Assembly (NCBI GenBank): GCA_903905445.1
Contig: CAIVGO010000473.1
Coordinates: 1-41,576, forward strand
Direction: 5' to 3'
Length of the DNA: 41,576 bases
Source of the DNA: an uncultured Bacteroidota bacterium
Lineage (GTDB): Bacteria > Bacteroidota > Bacteroidia > Chitinophagales > Saprospiraceae
Position 1 is the first letter of the stretch. Every line of letters begins with the position of its first letter. Shown here piece by piece: positions 24,460 through 31,283 of this stretch. The position numbers and the translations under genes were made by a program. A model generated the notes under the pieces. That model ran no database searches and was not told where the DNA came from. It saw only the letters and a list, made by a program, of their open reading frames with translations.

Positions 24460-24550
24460 TTTTCCGCCGCGCGTTGGTTATAAAAAAACAAAGATTGAGC
24501 GTTGCGAGATATTATGCGTTGTAAAAGTGAAGACCACGCGCGGCGGAAAA
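24460..24550. mobile_element. ~84-bp element with 14-bp perfect terminal inverted repeats, copy 2
   Basis: TTTTCCGCCGCGCG (24460-24473) and CGCGCGGCGGAAAA (24537-24550) are perfect inverted ends. The interior, AACAAAGATTGAGCGTTGC..., is shared with copy 1 in the same orientation. Together the copies bracket the DUF6629 gene. Confidence 0.7.
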
Positions 24551-24606
24551 GGTTGAGAAGTTGAGAAGTCGTGCGGTATGGACTTCTCAACCTCTGAACT
24601 TCTCAA
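24551..24606. terminator. Double inverted repeat between convergent genes
   Basis: TTGAGAAGTC (24561-24570) pairs with GACTTCTCAA (24581-24590) around a 10-nt loop. An outer TTGAGAAG/CTTCTCAA (24553-24560 with 24599-24606) extends it. It lies between the DUF6629 gene and the convergent 88-aa gene and could terminate both, though neither side has a strong T run. Confidence 0.45.
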
Positions 24607-24610
24607 TTAA

Positions 24611-24877
24611 TTAAAACCAATCATTAAACCGCTCCTTCAAAGAATTGAGGGCAGTTTCGGCTTTTGCCTTGAGTTCCTGAAATTCTTCGCTGGTTTCTTC
24701 GCCCAGTTTTTCAAAGTCTTCACCAAAGTCGATGCTCTTCAGGTACGTGAGCTGTTCCTGAATTTCTTCTTTCGCTTCAGCAACACCTTCCTTGGCTAGC
24801 TCAGTCAGGTGGGCGATTTTTTCTTGAACTTTGGCTTTAGTTTCGGCCAGTTGTTCTTTCAATTGTTCCTTGTCCAT
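24611..24877 (-). CDS. Small charged amphipathic-helix protein (88 aa)
   Basis: 'MDKEQLKEQLAETKAKVQEK' and 'ETALNSLKERFNDWF' frame an almost purely helical, Glu/Lys-rich protein with heptad-like Leu/Ala spacing, suggesting a coiled coil or apolipoprotein-like amphipathic helix. No signal peptide. No named family recognised; stress-related or phasin-like roles are possible but unsupported. It has the best promoter in the window, so it is probably well expressed and monocistronic. Confidence 0.75.
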   Translation of the reverse strand: MDKEQLKEQLAETKAKVQEKIAHLTELAKEGVAEAKEEIQEQLTYLKSIDFGEDFEKLGEETSEEFQELKAKAETALNSLKERFNDWF

Positions 24878-24917
24878 TTTGATTGATTTAAAATTAAAAA
24901 ATAACTAAGTAGTAGGG

Positions 24918-24949
24918 CAAAAATAAGTGTTAATTTTTCCTGAGCCAAA
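24918..24949 (-). promoter_or_regulatory. Promoter TTTG-N20-TATTTTTG for the 88-aa gene
   Basis: On the minus strand TTTG (24949-24946), 20 bases, then TATTTTTG (24925-24918): a perfect Bacteroidota promoter match, followed by a 40-base AT-rich leader to the ATG at 24877. Confidence 0.75.
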
Positions 24950-25014
24950 GAATTAGATGAGGCACTTGGAATGAACCGCTTATTTATCTTATCCTTTGTC
25001 AAAATGAACACTTA

Positions 25015-25042
25015 TTTTCCGCCGCGCGTGATCTTTACGCTT
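25015..25042. repeat. Partial inverted copy of the terminal-inverted-repeat element
   Basis: TTTTCCGCCGCGCGTGATCT followed by TTACGCTT matches the reverse complement of the right end of the 84-bp elements at 23.7 and 24.5 kb, then diverges. A solo or truncated third copy at the start of the 850-bp stretch without a sure gene (24950-25800). Confidence 0.55.
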
Positions 25043-25103
25043 GATGCGCTCGATGCTTCATCGTGGAGCGTGATATTAGATGGAGTGTTTTTTATTGGTG
25101 GGG

Positions 25104-25190
25104 TTGAGCCTTGCGTCTTAGTAAATACTTCGCCTTTTTTGTATTGATTGAGCCTTGCCCCCGGCTAGATCCTTCGCCTTTTTTATATGC
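25104..25190. repeat. 44-bp imperfect direct repeat
   Basis: TTGAGCCTTGC...TTCGCCTTTTTT occurs at 25104-25140 and 25148-25184, period 44, with a diverged middle. Noncoding; the ORF at 25111-25326 crosses it and has no coding character. Confidence 0.6.
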
Positions 25191-25303
25191 CATAGCAATT
25201 GGATTTGCCCGTATTGGTAATTTTCACAAAACTAATTGCGTCGGCATATTCTTCCCCTTATTTATTCGTGGTTATTTAGACCTCAACGGGGGAAGTAAAA
25301 AGA

Positions 25304-25453
25304 CTCAGGATGACAACTCACGTTAAAATAAGGTCTGATCTTTAGTTTGATAAAGATATGGAAGTTAAAAACAACGTGAGCTGTCATCCTGAGGGCCGTT
25401 TCTTTCCCTTTCGGATCATTAATTACCCAAAATGGTAAGGGGGAAAGAAACGG
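25304..25453. repeat. Two adjacent long hairpins (dispersed-repeat-like)
   Basis: CTCAGGATGACAACTCACGTT (25304-25324) pairs with AACGTGAGCTGTCATCCTGAG (25373-25393), 20 of 21 bp. It is followed at once by CCGTTTCTTTCCC (25396-25408) pairing perfectly with GGGAAAGAAACGG (25441-25453). The GTCATCCTGAG...AAGGATCT wording is a commonly dispersed bacterial intergenic repeat. No gene is seen here. Confidence 0.7.
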
Positions 25454-25534
25454 ACGGAAGGATCTGGCCAGGCGCTACCTTGCAGTATTTGCTAAGGGTG
25501 TATTTATTGTTTTTTATTGATCCGAATGATTGAA

Positions 25535-25621
25535 TCACTCCTCCTCATCTGTTAACTTTTCAGTCGTCGTAAACAGTCCATTCTTGCATTCAAATCGCAC
25601 TTTTCGGGCTAAAAATACCAT
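25535..25621 (-). CDS. Possible 28-aa ORF following the remnant at 25635
   Basis: 'MVFLARKVRFECKNGLFTTT' then 'EKLTDEEE' and TGA. It begins 13 bases after the stop of the decayed 193-aa-gene copy and reads like coding sequence (charged, no rare codon runs). It may be the start of a former neighbour gene carried along with the duplicated segment. Weak evidence. Confidence 0.25.
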   Translation of the reverse strand: MVFLARKVRFECKNGLFTTTEKLTDEEE

Positions 25622-25634
25622 CTATTGGCGGTTT

Positions 25635-25784
25635 TTACGCTTCCTCCTGTTCATTTAATTCAATACTTTCCTGAATTTCAACCAGCCCACCAACAAAGGC
25701 TTCAACGCACAAATCCCCATCACAAAATATTTTCCAATCTCCTTTAGCCCCTATTAATAAAGATGAATCTGACTGGGAAGGCGC
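25635..25784 (-). pseudogene. Internally deleted remnant of the 193-aa gene at 29964
   Basis: In one frame the minus strand reads '..LLIGAKGDWKIFCDGDLCVE' 'AFVGG' then 'LVEIQESIELNEQEEA' and TAA. This matches residues ~48-71 of the 193-aa protein ('FIGSKGDCKILCDGDLCYEA') fused in frame to its last 16 residues ('LVEIQESIELYEYEEV'), with about 105 codons missing between. The first ~45 codons and any start codon are gone. It sits directly downstream of the DUF1501 gene, 4.2 kb from the intact copy, same orientation. Confidence 0.85.
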
Positions 25785-25800
25785 CAGCAGGGCGAACAAA

Positions 25801-27375
25801 CTAAATCACAACCAATTTTTTAGAAATAACCGCCCCATTCACCCGAATACGATAGAAATAAGTCCCTACAGGCAGGTCTTTCTTTCTATAAGTCACCGCG
25901 TGTTTACCCGCAGGATAGTTCCCTTCCAAAACCGTGTGCCTTACTTTGCCATGAATATCGGTAATCTGTATCAATACAGCACCTCCCTCTGAAGTGAACG
26001 TAAAAGTGGTCTCCTCCACAAACGGATTTGGATCGTTCTGGATGGCAATTTTTGAACGCACCGGCTGTTCGACGCCAACACTCGGCGCCTTGAAAATGGG
26101 CAAGATCGGGTAGTCATGGCCCAGTGCCGTCTCAGGATCAGGCAAGCCAAACCAATCTTTTAAAGCACTGGCATAAACAGACCTGAAATCATGTTCCATG
26201 GGGATGTCTTCGGAGGGGCCAACTTCCTCCGGAATCATTGGATTGTCCCCAATGATGCCAGGTATTACATTTTTGCCAAATACAAACATGGGCGCACCCG
26301 CACCATGGTCCGTACCAATGCTGCCATTGGAAGCGATGGTGCGTCCAAACTCGGAAAACGTCATGCCGGCTACCCGATCATCCACATCCAACAGTTGGAG
26401 ATCATCCTGAAAAGCGCCGATCGCCACGGAAACCTTGCGCAAAAGGTCTGCGTGTTTACCATAGATGGTTCCTTCCGTTTCATTTACCTGCGCGCTGTGT
26501 GTATCAAAACCATCGAGCGATACCACATAAATGGGGGTGCGCAAGCCACCGCTGATCAATTGGGCTACGATCCGCAATTGATCGGCCAAATTGTTTTCGC
26601 CCAGCACAGGGTATAGGGTAGACAGGTTTTTACCAACATCGGCGGCATTTTTGATGGATGCGTAATAAGTCTGTGCTTGTTGGGAGACCAACCTCAAGAA
26701 GGAGAGTTCTTGTCCGTAAGGCGTATTGGGCGTCGGCTCTGTTTGATCATTGACAAATTGATAATAGTACTGCGGGTCGGAAATAGCGACACCCATGGGA
26801 AGCCGATTGCCCATCAAAGCCAAAGAAACGACGGAACCAATTTGAACCGCCAAGGGATCGGGATGCTCAGGGTTGGGATAACCGTCCGGGAAGTCGGGAT
26901 GCAAATTTTGCAAATATCGGCCAGCCCATCCGGTCCCTAAATATTCATTTGCATCAGAACCAGACATCCATATATCGGTCGAACGGAAATGCGAATAGTC
27001 CTGATTGGGGTATCCTACGTTTTGTACAATGCTTACTTTGCCTTCATTATAAAGGTTTTTGACTGCACTAAAAGCAGGATGAACCGTGTTGAGGCTGGTA
27101 CCATCCAGGCTTAACACCTTGCTTTCAGGAATAAGGATATTTTGGCGCACGGTCGCCAATTGATCGTATTGATCCATTGGAATCAGGGTATTGAGGCCAT
27201 CATTTCCGCCGGTTAACTGGATCAACACCAGGACGCGGTTATGTTCATTGTTCAATCCCGCCAAGGACTTGAACATGGGCGCATGCGAGATAGGATTCAG
27301 CGCAAATCCCTTGTATTTGAATCCAGACCAGGCAGCAGCAGCACCCGCATACTGGAGAAAATGTCTTCTTTTCAT
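25801..27375 (-). CDS. DUF1501 family exported protein with T9SS sorting domain
   Basis: A 524-aa DUF1501 (PF07394) protein. The N-terminus 'MKRRHFLQYAGAAAAWSGFK' is a twin-arginine-like signal. The family core includes 'VLIQLTGGNDGLNTLIPMDQ', 'QDYSHFRSTDIWMSGS', 'SLDGFDTHSAQVN', 'TFSEFGRTIASNGSIGTDHG' and 'AGAPMFVFG', which resemble the metal-site strands of alkaline-phosphatase-fold hydrolases. The tail 'NDPNPFVEETTFTF...LPVGTYFYRIRV' is a T9SS sorting domain. Tat plus T9SS would place a folded, possibly metal-loaded enzyme on the surface. DUF1501 genes almost always follow a DUF1800 gene, as here (26 bp gap). Function unknown; a surface sulfatase/phosphatase-like role is inference. Confidence 0.92.
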   Translation of the reverse strand: MKRRHFLQYAGAAAAWSGFKYKGFALNPISHAPMFKSLAGLNNEHNRVLVLIQLTGGNDGLNTLIPMDQYDQLATVRQNILIPESKVLSLDGTSLNTVHPAFSAVKNLYNEGKVSIVQNVGYPNQDYSHFRSTDIWMSGSDANEYLGTGWAGRYLQNLHPDFPDGYPNPEHPDPLAVQIGSVVSLALMGNRLPMGVAISDPQYYYQFVNDQTEPTPNTPYGQELSFLRLVSQQAQTYYASIKNAADVGKNLSTLYPVLGENNLADQLRIVAQLISGGLRTPIYVVSLDGFDTHSAQVNETEGTIYGKHADLLRKVSVAIGAFQDDLQLLDVDDRVAGMTFSEFGRTIASNGSIGTDHGAGAPMFVFGKNVIPGIIGDNPMIPEEVGPSEDIPMEHDFRSVYASALKDWFGLPDPETALGHDYPILPIFKAPSVGVEQPVRSKIAIQNDPNPFVEETTFTFTSEGGAVLIQITDIHGKVRHTVLEGNYPAGKHAVTYRKKDLPVGTYFYRIRVNGAVISKKLVVI

Positions 27376-27401
27376 GATCGATCGTGTTGCATCGGGTGCG
27401 C

Positions 27402-29099
27402 TTAAATGAGTTGATATTCGGCGAGGTTCATGATGTATTTGTGCAGGAACATAAGCCGGGACTGCACGGTTTCCAACGCCATTGGATCGTTTGGATTGGC
27501 AAGGTAGGCGTTCCAGGCATCGGTCCAGTAATGGTCTTCGGCCTGCCCGGAAAGCAGAATACCTTTCATGATTAATTTTTTTTGTACCGGTATGTCCATC
27601 GGTAGCAGGATGCTCAGCAGTTCGTCAATCAACACACTTGGTTCGCCCGGATCCGTGCATTGGGCAGCCGTGGCGATGTGGTTTATTTTGATGGAGGCAT
27701 TGTTTCCGTTGTAGGCATACAAGGCCATGATATCCGTGAATACATTCCGGTTGCGCATGGTCGCCCCAGAAATCCAGTTTCGATGGTACCCCGGTGCCTG
27801 GCGGAAGGGCGGCCATCCCGCTACATTGGGCGGTTGTCCGAGCAGCATCTGAAGTTCGTTGTTGTAATAATTCAGGTACAACATAATCACCCATTCGTCA
27901 TAAGGTTCAGGATATACCGCGTCCAGGACAAAATTCCGCATCATGCCCATCGTGAGGTCGAGCGGTGTTTTAATGTAACATCCTTTGTTGTAAGCGTCGA
28001 AAAAATGCGCGCTGAGCAAGAGGGTCCGCATCACCGGTTGGATGTCGTAGTTTTGGTCCCGGAATAGTTGAGCAAGCGGCGCAATGATTTCATTTTCAAC
28101 CGTTTGGTCTATTTTATAATAGACGAAAAAACGATAAATTTTTCTACAAATATGGGTCGCAATTTCTTCTTTTTGGAAGATCATGTTCAGCAAGGCATCC
28201 AATTCTGCTGCCCCGTCCGCCTGCCCCGCGATCACGGTGTTGTTGTAAAAGGAAGAAAACTGTTTGTTTGCTTTGTCGTGGCTGGGTTCATCAAAAAAAG
28301 AGGCGCCGATCATTGAATTGACCTTCCAACCGGTGAGCACCCTGGCTGCTGCGCGCACGTCATCTTCGGTATAGGTATCGGTGGATTCTTTGCCGATGGT
28401 AAACAACTCTTGTAATTCACGGGCAAAGTTTTCGTCCGGCGCGTCTACTTCATTCAAATATCCATTCAGGAAATAAAGCATGGCCGGATCAATCGTCACG
28501 AGCTTGACCAATTCCTTAAAATTGCCCAATGCGTTGGATCGCAGCAGGTGGTTGTAGCGATACAAAGCCCTTCCTTCAAAAACAATATCCGCTTGAATCG
28601 GGAAGTGGTTGTACCAAAACAGGGTCATTTTCTCGCGAATGTCCCCACCGGACTCAACGGCCTGTTTAAGCCACCAGCCACGCCACGATTCTATTCGGTA
28701 TCCTTCGTTGTCGGGCAGGGGTTTTGCATCTACCCAGGTTGCTCCCAAGGGAATAAAGGGATCTGTAAAATCAGGGTTGTTGTAATTGTTTACAGGCGGG
28801 TCGGGTAGCGGGGGAGGGGAGAGGATGGCATCTACGGCTTCCGCTGCATTGCTGAACGCGGTAAACTGATCGAGGTGCTCCTTTTTTATGCCAAAAGTAG
28901 CGCGTCGCAATAAATGGGCAGCGTGCGCCTTGGTCCATGGACCTGCATACGGCGTCAATCCACCGGACAAGGTAAATTCCGTTTCCGGAAAATCCTTTCG
29001 TGCATCATCTGCTTCTGAAGGGGGCACCAGTGTAACCAGTGGGTGTGTGCCACGAAGTTTTTGAAAGAATGCGCTGCGGGGGTAGGAGGGTTTTGGCAT
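27402..29099 (-). CDS. DUF1800 family protein
   Basis: A 565-aa DUF1800 (PF08811) protein. Signature segments: 'AHAAHLLRRATFGIKKEHLD', 'EKMTLFWYNHFPIQADIVFE', 'LGNFKELVKLVTIDPAMLYF', 'NEVDAPDENFARELQELFTI' followed by 'GKESTDTYTEDDVRAAARVL', and 'ICRKIYRFFVYYKIDQTV'. No clear signal peptide on the annotated N-terminus, which is Pro/Arg-rich. DUF1800 proteins are strictly paired with DUF1501 proteins and may assist their export or form a complex; biochemical role unknown. First gene of this pair; it starts 31 bp after the 263-aa gene, so the three could share a transcript. Confidence 0.92.
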   Translation of the reverse strand: MPKPSYPRSAFFQKLRGTHPLVTLVPPSEADDARKDFPETEFTLSGGLTPYAGPWTKAHAAHLLRRATFGIKKEHLDQFTAFSNAAEAVDAILSPPPLPDPPVNNYNNPDFTDPFIPLGATWVDAKPLPDNEGYRIESWRGWWLKQAVESGGDIREKMTLFWYNHFPIQADIVFEGRALYRYNHLLRSNALGNFKELVKLVTIDPAMLYFLNGYLNEVDAPDENFARELQELFTIGKESTDTYTEDDVRAAARVLTGWKVNSMIGASFFDEPSHDKANKQFSSFYNNTVIAGQADGAAELDALLNMIFQKEEIATHICRKIYRFFVYYKIDQTVENEIIAPLAQLFRDQNYDIQPVMRTLLLSAHFFDAYNKGCYIKTPLDLTMGMMRNFVLDAVYPEPYDEWVIMLYLNYYNNELQMLLGQPPNVAGWPPFRQAPGYHRNWISGATMRNRNVFTDIMALYAYNGNNASIKINHIATAAQCTDPGEPSVLIDELLSILLPMDIPVQKKLIMKGILLSGQAEDHYWTDAWNAYLANPNDPMALETVQSRLMFLHKYIMNLAEYQLI

Positions 29100-29130
29100 A
29101 GGTCAAAGCAGCGTTATAGCGGTTTTTTTA

Positions 29131-29922
29131 TTAATATGATGTAACAGAATACCAGATATTTGGGAACCCCTTTTCATCAATTGCCTTAACCCAACCGATT
29201 CCATTACTAAACTCCTTATATGGACAATCATCTTCTCCTGAATGTCCTACCTGCCAACGTAAAGTTATCACCTCCACCTTTGCCCAGTTTCCATCATGCT
29301 CCAAAATCTTCAAATGGTTGGCTCCAGTTTCGGAAATTTCTCCATCATTACCAGGAATACACTTAATTTTATCAGCTTTGACATTATTCGCCATCCCCAA
29401 ATTCAAACAATTCTTGGTTAGATTTACTCCAATACTTGCCCATTTCTTGTTTTCAGTAATTTTTTTAGGCATGTCTTGTTTGAAAAGATAATCCCAATAG
29501 GTATAATACGCAGCGCCTTGTTTCTTAAGGTCGGCTTTTTTGGCAAAGACTCCTCCTTTCTTGTATTTCCATAAAACACAAACAAATTCAGGGTTCTCAC
29601 ACTTCTTTGCCATTAATAATTCTAAACTAGAATGCGCAATCCATTCTTTGAAATGACAACCATAATAATCTGGGAGGTCCTTTCCATTTTGATCTACCAA
29701 TCGCATATTTTCGCGGGAAGCCACTTTCCTTAAAAAGCCATAAGTCTCTTTTTCAGTTAAGCTTTTGTAAAGTGGTATATTGAAATCATCCGGCATGTAA
29801 TATGCCCCTTCCCCCCAATCTTCATCTTCTCCTCTTGGATACATTATGCCACATGGGTTTTCAATTTCAGTGAAAGTAGACCCTGATAAGAAAAGAAATG
29901 GTATTAAAAATAGAGCTTTCAT
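29131..29922 (-). CDS. Exported protein of unknown function with SH3-like C-terminus
   Basis: A 263-aa protein with signal peptide 'MKALFLIPFLFLSGSTFTEI'. The middle has paired Cys residues ('DYYGCHFKEWIAHSSLELLM', 'KKCENPEFVCVLWKYKKGGV') and the C-terminal 70 residues read like a bacterial SH3 fold: 'NHLKILEHDGNWAKVEVITL', then 'NGIGWVKAIDEKGFPNIWY'. It may bind cell wall or another periplasmic partner. Not recognised beyond that. It stands between the 193-aa gene (41 bp upstream) and DUF1800. Confidence 0.72.
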   Translation of the reverse strand: MKALFLIPFLFLSGSTFTEIENPCGIMYPRGEDEDWGEGAYYMPDDFNIPLYKSLTEKETYGFLRKVASRENMRLVDQNGKDLPDYYGCHFKEWIAHSSLELLMAKKCENPEFVCVLWKYKKGGVFAKKADLKKQGAAYYTYWDYLFKQDMPKKITENKKWASIGVNLTKNCLNLGMANNVKADKIKCIPGNDGEISETGANHLKILEHDGNWAKVEVITLRWQVGHSGEDDCPYKEFSNGIGWVKAIDEKGFPNIWYSVTSY

Positions 29923-29963
29923 TTTTTTTATTGGCTATAAGGTTTGGATGTACGAATGTGATT

Positions 29964-30545
29964 TTATACCTCTTCATATTCGTATAATTCAATACTTTCT
30001 TGAATTTCGACCAGTTTAGCACCCAAGTAGCGCTTCACGATTCTGTTGGTCGCCCTGCAAATTATTTCAGATTTAATTGTCTTTTCAAGCCCTTCTTGGC
30101 CTTCCCTTTCAAGGATTTCTTCTATTTCTTCAGGTTCAAACAACGAATCGTTCGCAAGATCTATCTCTTCTTGGATGGGTTGTCCGTAATCGTATGATAC
30201 ATCCCCGTCACTTACCATTACTTTTCGCTCGATCTTTCCGTTTTTAATCAAACAGAAACCATAATTATCGGCGGTCTCATTCCAAATGATGGCGGCAATT
30301 TCGCAGTCTTTTAGGCGCAACAACCTGCTTTCACCTACAAATGCTTCATAGCACAAATCCCCATCACACAGTATTTTACAATCTCCTTTAGATCCTATAA
30401 ATACAGTATCTTGATCTTTATTGGTAGTATAGAAATCAACTACTTTCCCTTTGATAAGTCCTGTTAATCCTACTGCTTCCAGTAGTTCTTCATTAGAAAC
30501 GGAAGCTTGATTGGTAATGAAAATTGGAGTTAGTCTGAAACCCAT
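29964..30545 (-). CDS. Unknown 193-aa acidic protein, third gene behind a VapBC-like pair
   Basis: 'MGFRLTPIFITNQASVSNEE' begins a soluble acidic protein; 'IGSKGDCKILCDGDLCYEAF' and 'AAIIWNETADNYGFCLIKNG' are beta-rich, and the last third is helical and Glu-rich ('EPEEIEEILEREGQEGLEKT'). No catalytic motif or family recognised; immunity-type or sensor proteins of similar shape exist, but that is only a guess. It starts 17 bp after the PIN-domain toxin gene and is probably in its operon. A decayed, internally deleted copy lies at 25635-25784, so the gene has been duplicated locally. Confidence 0.75.
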   Translation of the reverse strand: MGFRLTPIFITNQASVSNEELLEAVGLTGLIKGKVVDFYTTNKDQDTVFIGSKGDCKILCDGDLCYEAFVGESRLLRLKDCEIAAIIWNETADNYGFCLIKNGKIERKVMVSDGDVSYDYGQPIQEEIDLANDSLFEPEEIEEILEREGQEGLEKTIKSEIICRATNRIVKRYLGAKLVEIQESIELYEYEEV

Positions 30546-30562
30546 GGGTTTAGTTTTTTTAT

Positions 30563-30970
30563 TTAAATGGAAGGTGGGCGTTTGAATACATCTATATTCC
30601 GTACATTAACATCTACATCAATATTCACAAAATCATCCCAATCATCTGTAAGTAAATCTGCGCCTAAGTATTTCGCAGTTGCTAATATGATAGCATCGGG
30701 GAGTTTGATCTTTCGTCTTTTGGAAGTTTTGTAAACTATTACGTTTTGAGCAATGGATAGGTTTACATCTACAACTTCAACCAATTCAAAGAAGGCATCT
30801 ATTATGTCTTTTTCATCTGAGTTATTAAATTCATATCCATATGTTTCCATGTATGTAATAATCGAAACATAAAATTCATCATAGCTTGCAAGTAATGAAT
30901 CAACGTCAATTCTCTGTTTGGAAAGTAGAATGATTAAATTGGTGTCCAATAAAGCCTTAGTCCCACTCAT
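30563..30970 (-). CDS. PIN-domain toxin (VapC-like)
   Basis: Start at ATG 30970 ('MSGTKALLDTNLIILLSKQR'), which overlaps the antitoxin gene's end by 14 bp; the track's upstream start would overlap it further. The 135-aa protein has the PIN-domain acidic residues: D9 in 'LLDTN', E42 in 'ITYMETYG', D92 in 'KLPDAIILATAKYLGADLLT', and D109/D110 in 'LTDDWDDF'. PIN toxins are Mg2+-dependent RNases, often acting on tRNA or rRNA. The tightly overlapping small gene upstream is the expected antitoxin. Family confident, target unknown. Confidence 0.88.
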   Translation of the reverse strand: MSGTKALLDTNLIILLSKQRIDVDSLLASYDEFYVSIITYMETYGYEFNNSDEKDIIDAFFELVEVVDVNLSIAQNVIVYKTSKRRKIKLPDAIILATAKYLGADLLTDDWDDFVNIDVDVNVRNIDVFKRPPSI

Positions 30971-31196
30971 TTCTAATCTCCTTTTGCCATGCAACGCCGT
31001 CGGTTATTTTACTAAAAATATTTTTTTCCCCCATTTCCAACATCACCGCTTTTAATCGTTCTTTCTTGGATAGAAGATTTATTGGCTTCTCAGTAAGTAT
31101 AATGATACGGGCATATATATTACGATACGCCACAAACTCTTCGGGAAGTCGAATTACGCCTTCTTCTATTTGCGCACTGAACTCTAATGCTTCCAT
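30957..31196 (-). CDS. VapB-like antitoxin candidate
   Basis: Start at ATG 31196 ('MEALEFSAQIEEGVIRLPEE'), since the promoter's -7 element lies at 31226-31233 and the longer track ORF begins upstream of it. The 79-aa protein has a short beta-rich N-terminus ('GVIRLPEEFVAYRNIYARII') resembling an AbrB/swapped-hairpin-like strand pattern or a related DUF2281-type antitoxin, then a basic helix and an acidic toxin-binding tail ('DGVAWQKEIRNEWD'). Its end overlaps the PIN gene by 14 bp, as in many vapBC operons. Pair assignment rests mainly on context. Confidence 0.75.
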   Translation of the reverse strand: MEALEFSAQIEEGVIRLPEEFVAYRNIYARIIILTEKPINLLSKKERLKAVMLEMGEKNIFSKITDGVAWQKEIRNEWD

Positions 31197-31225
31197 CTTC
31201 GTATTTTTTTGGTTAAGTATGCTTA

Positions 31226-31256
31226 CAAAGATAATTACAATAAAACAAAACCTCAA
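31226..31256 (-). promoter_or_regulatory. Promoter TTG-N20-TATCTTTG of the vapBC-like operon
   Basis: On the minus strand TTG (31256-31254), 20 bases, then TATCTTTG (31233-31226), a full consensus match, 29 bases before the antitoxin ATG. Confidence 0.7.
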
Positions 31257-31283
31257 AATTTTGTTTAAAAACAACCCAACCTC

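Noticed and set aside
25111-25326. 71-aa plus-strand ORF
   Set aside because: Made of repeat sequence (44-bp direct repeat) and the left arm of a hairpin; no promoter or family.
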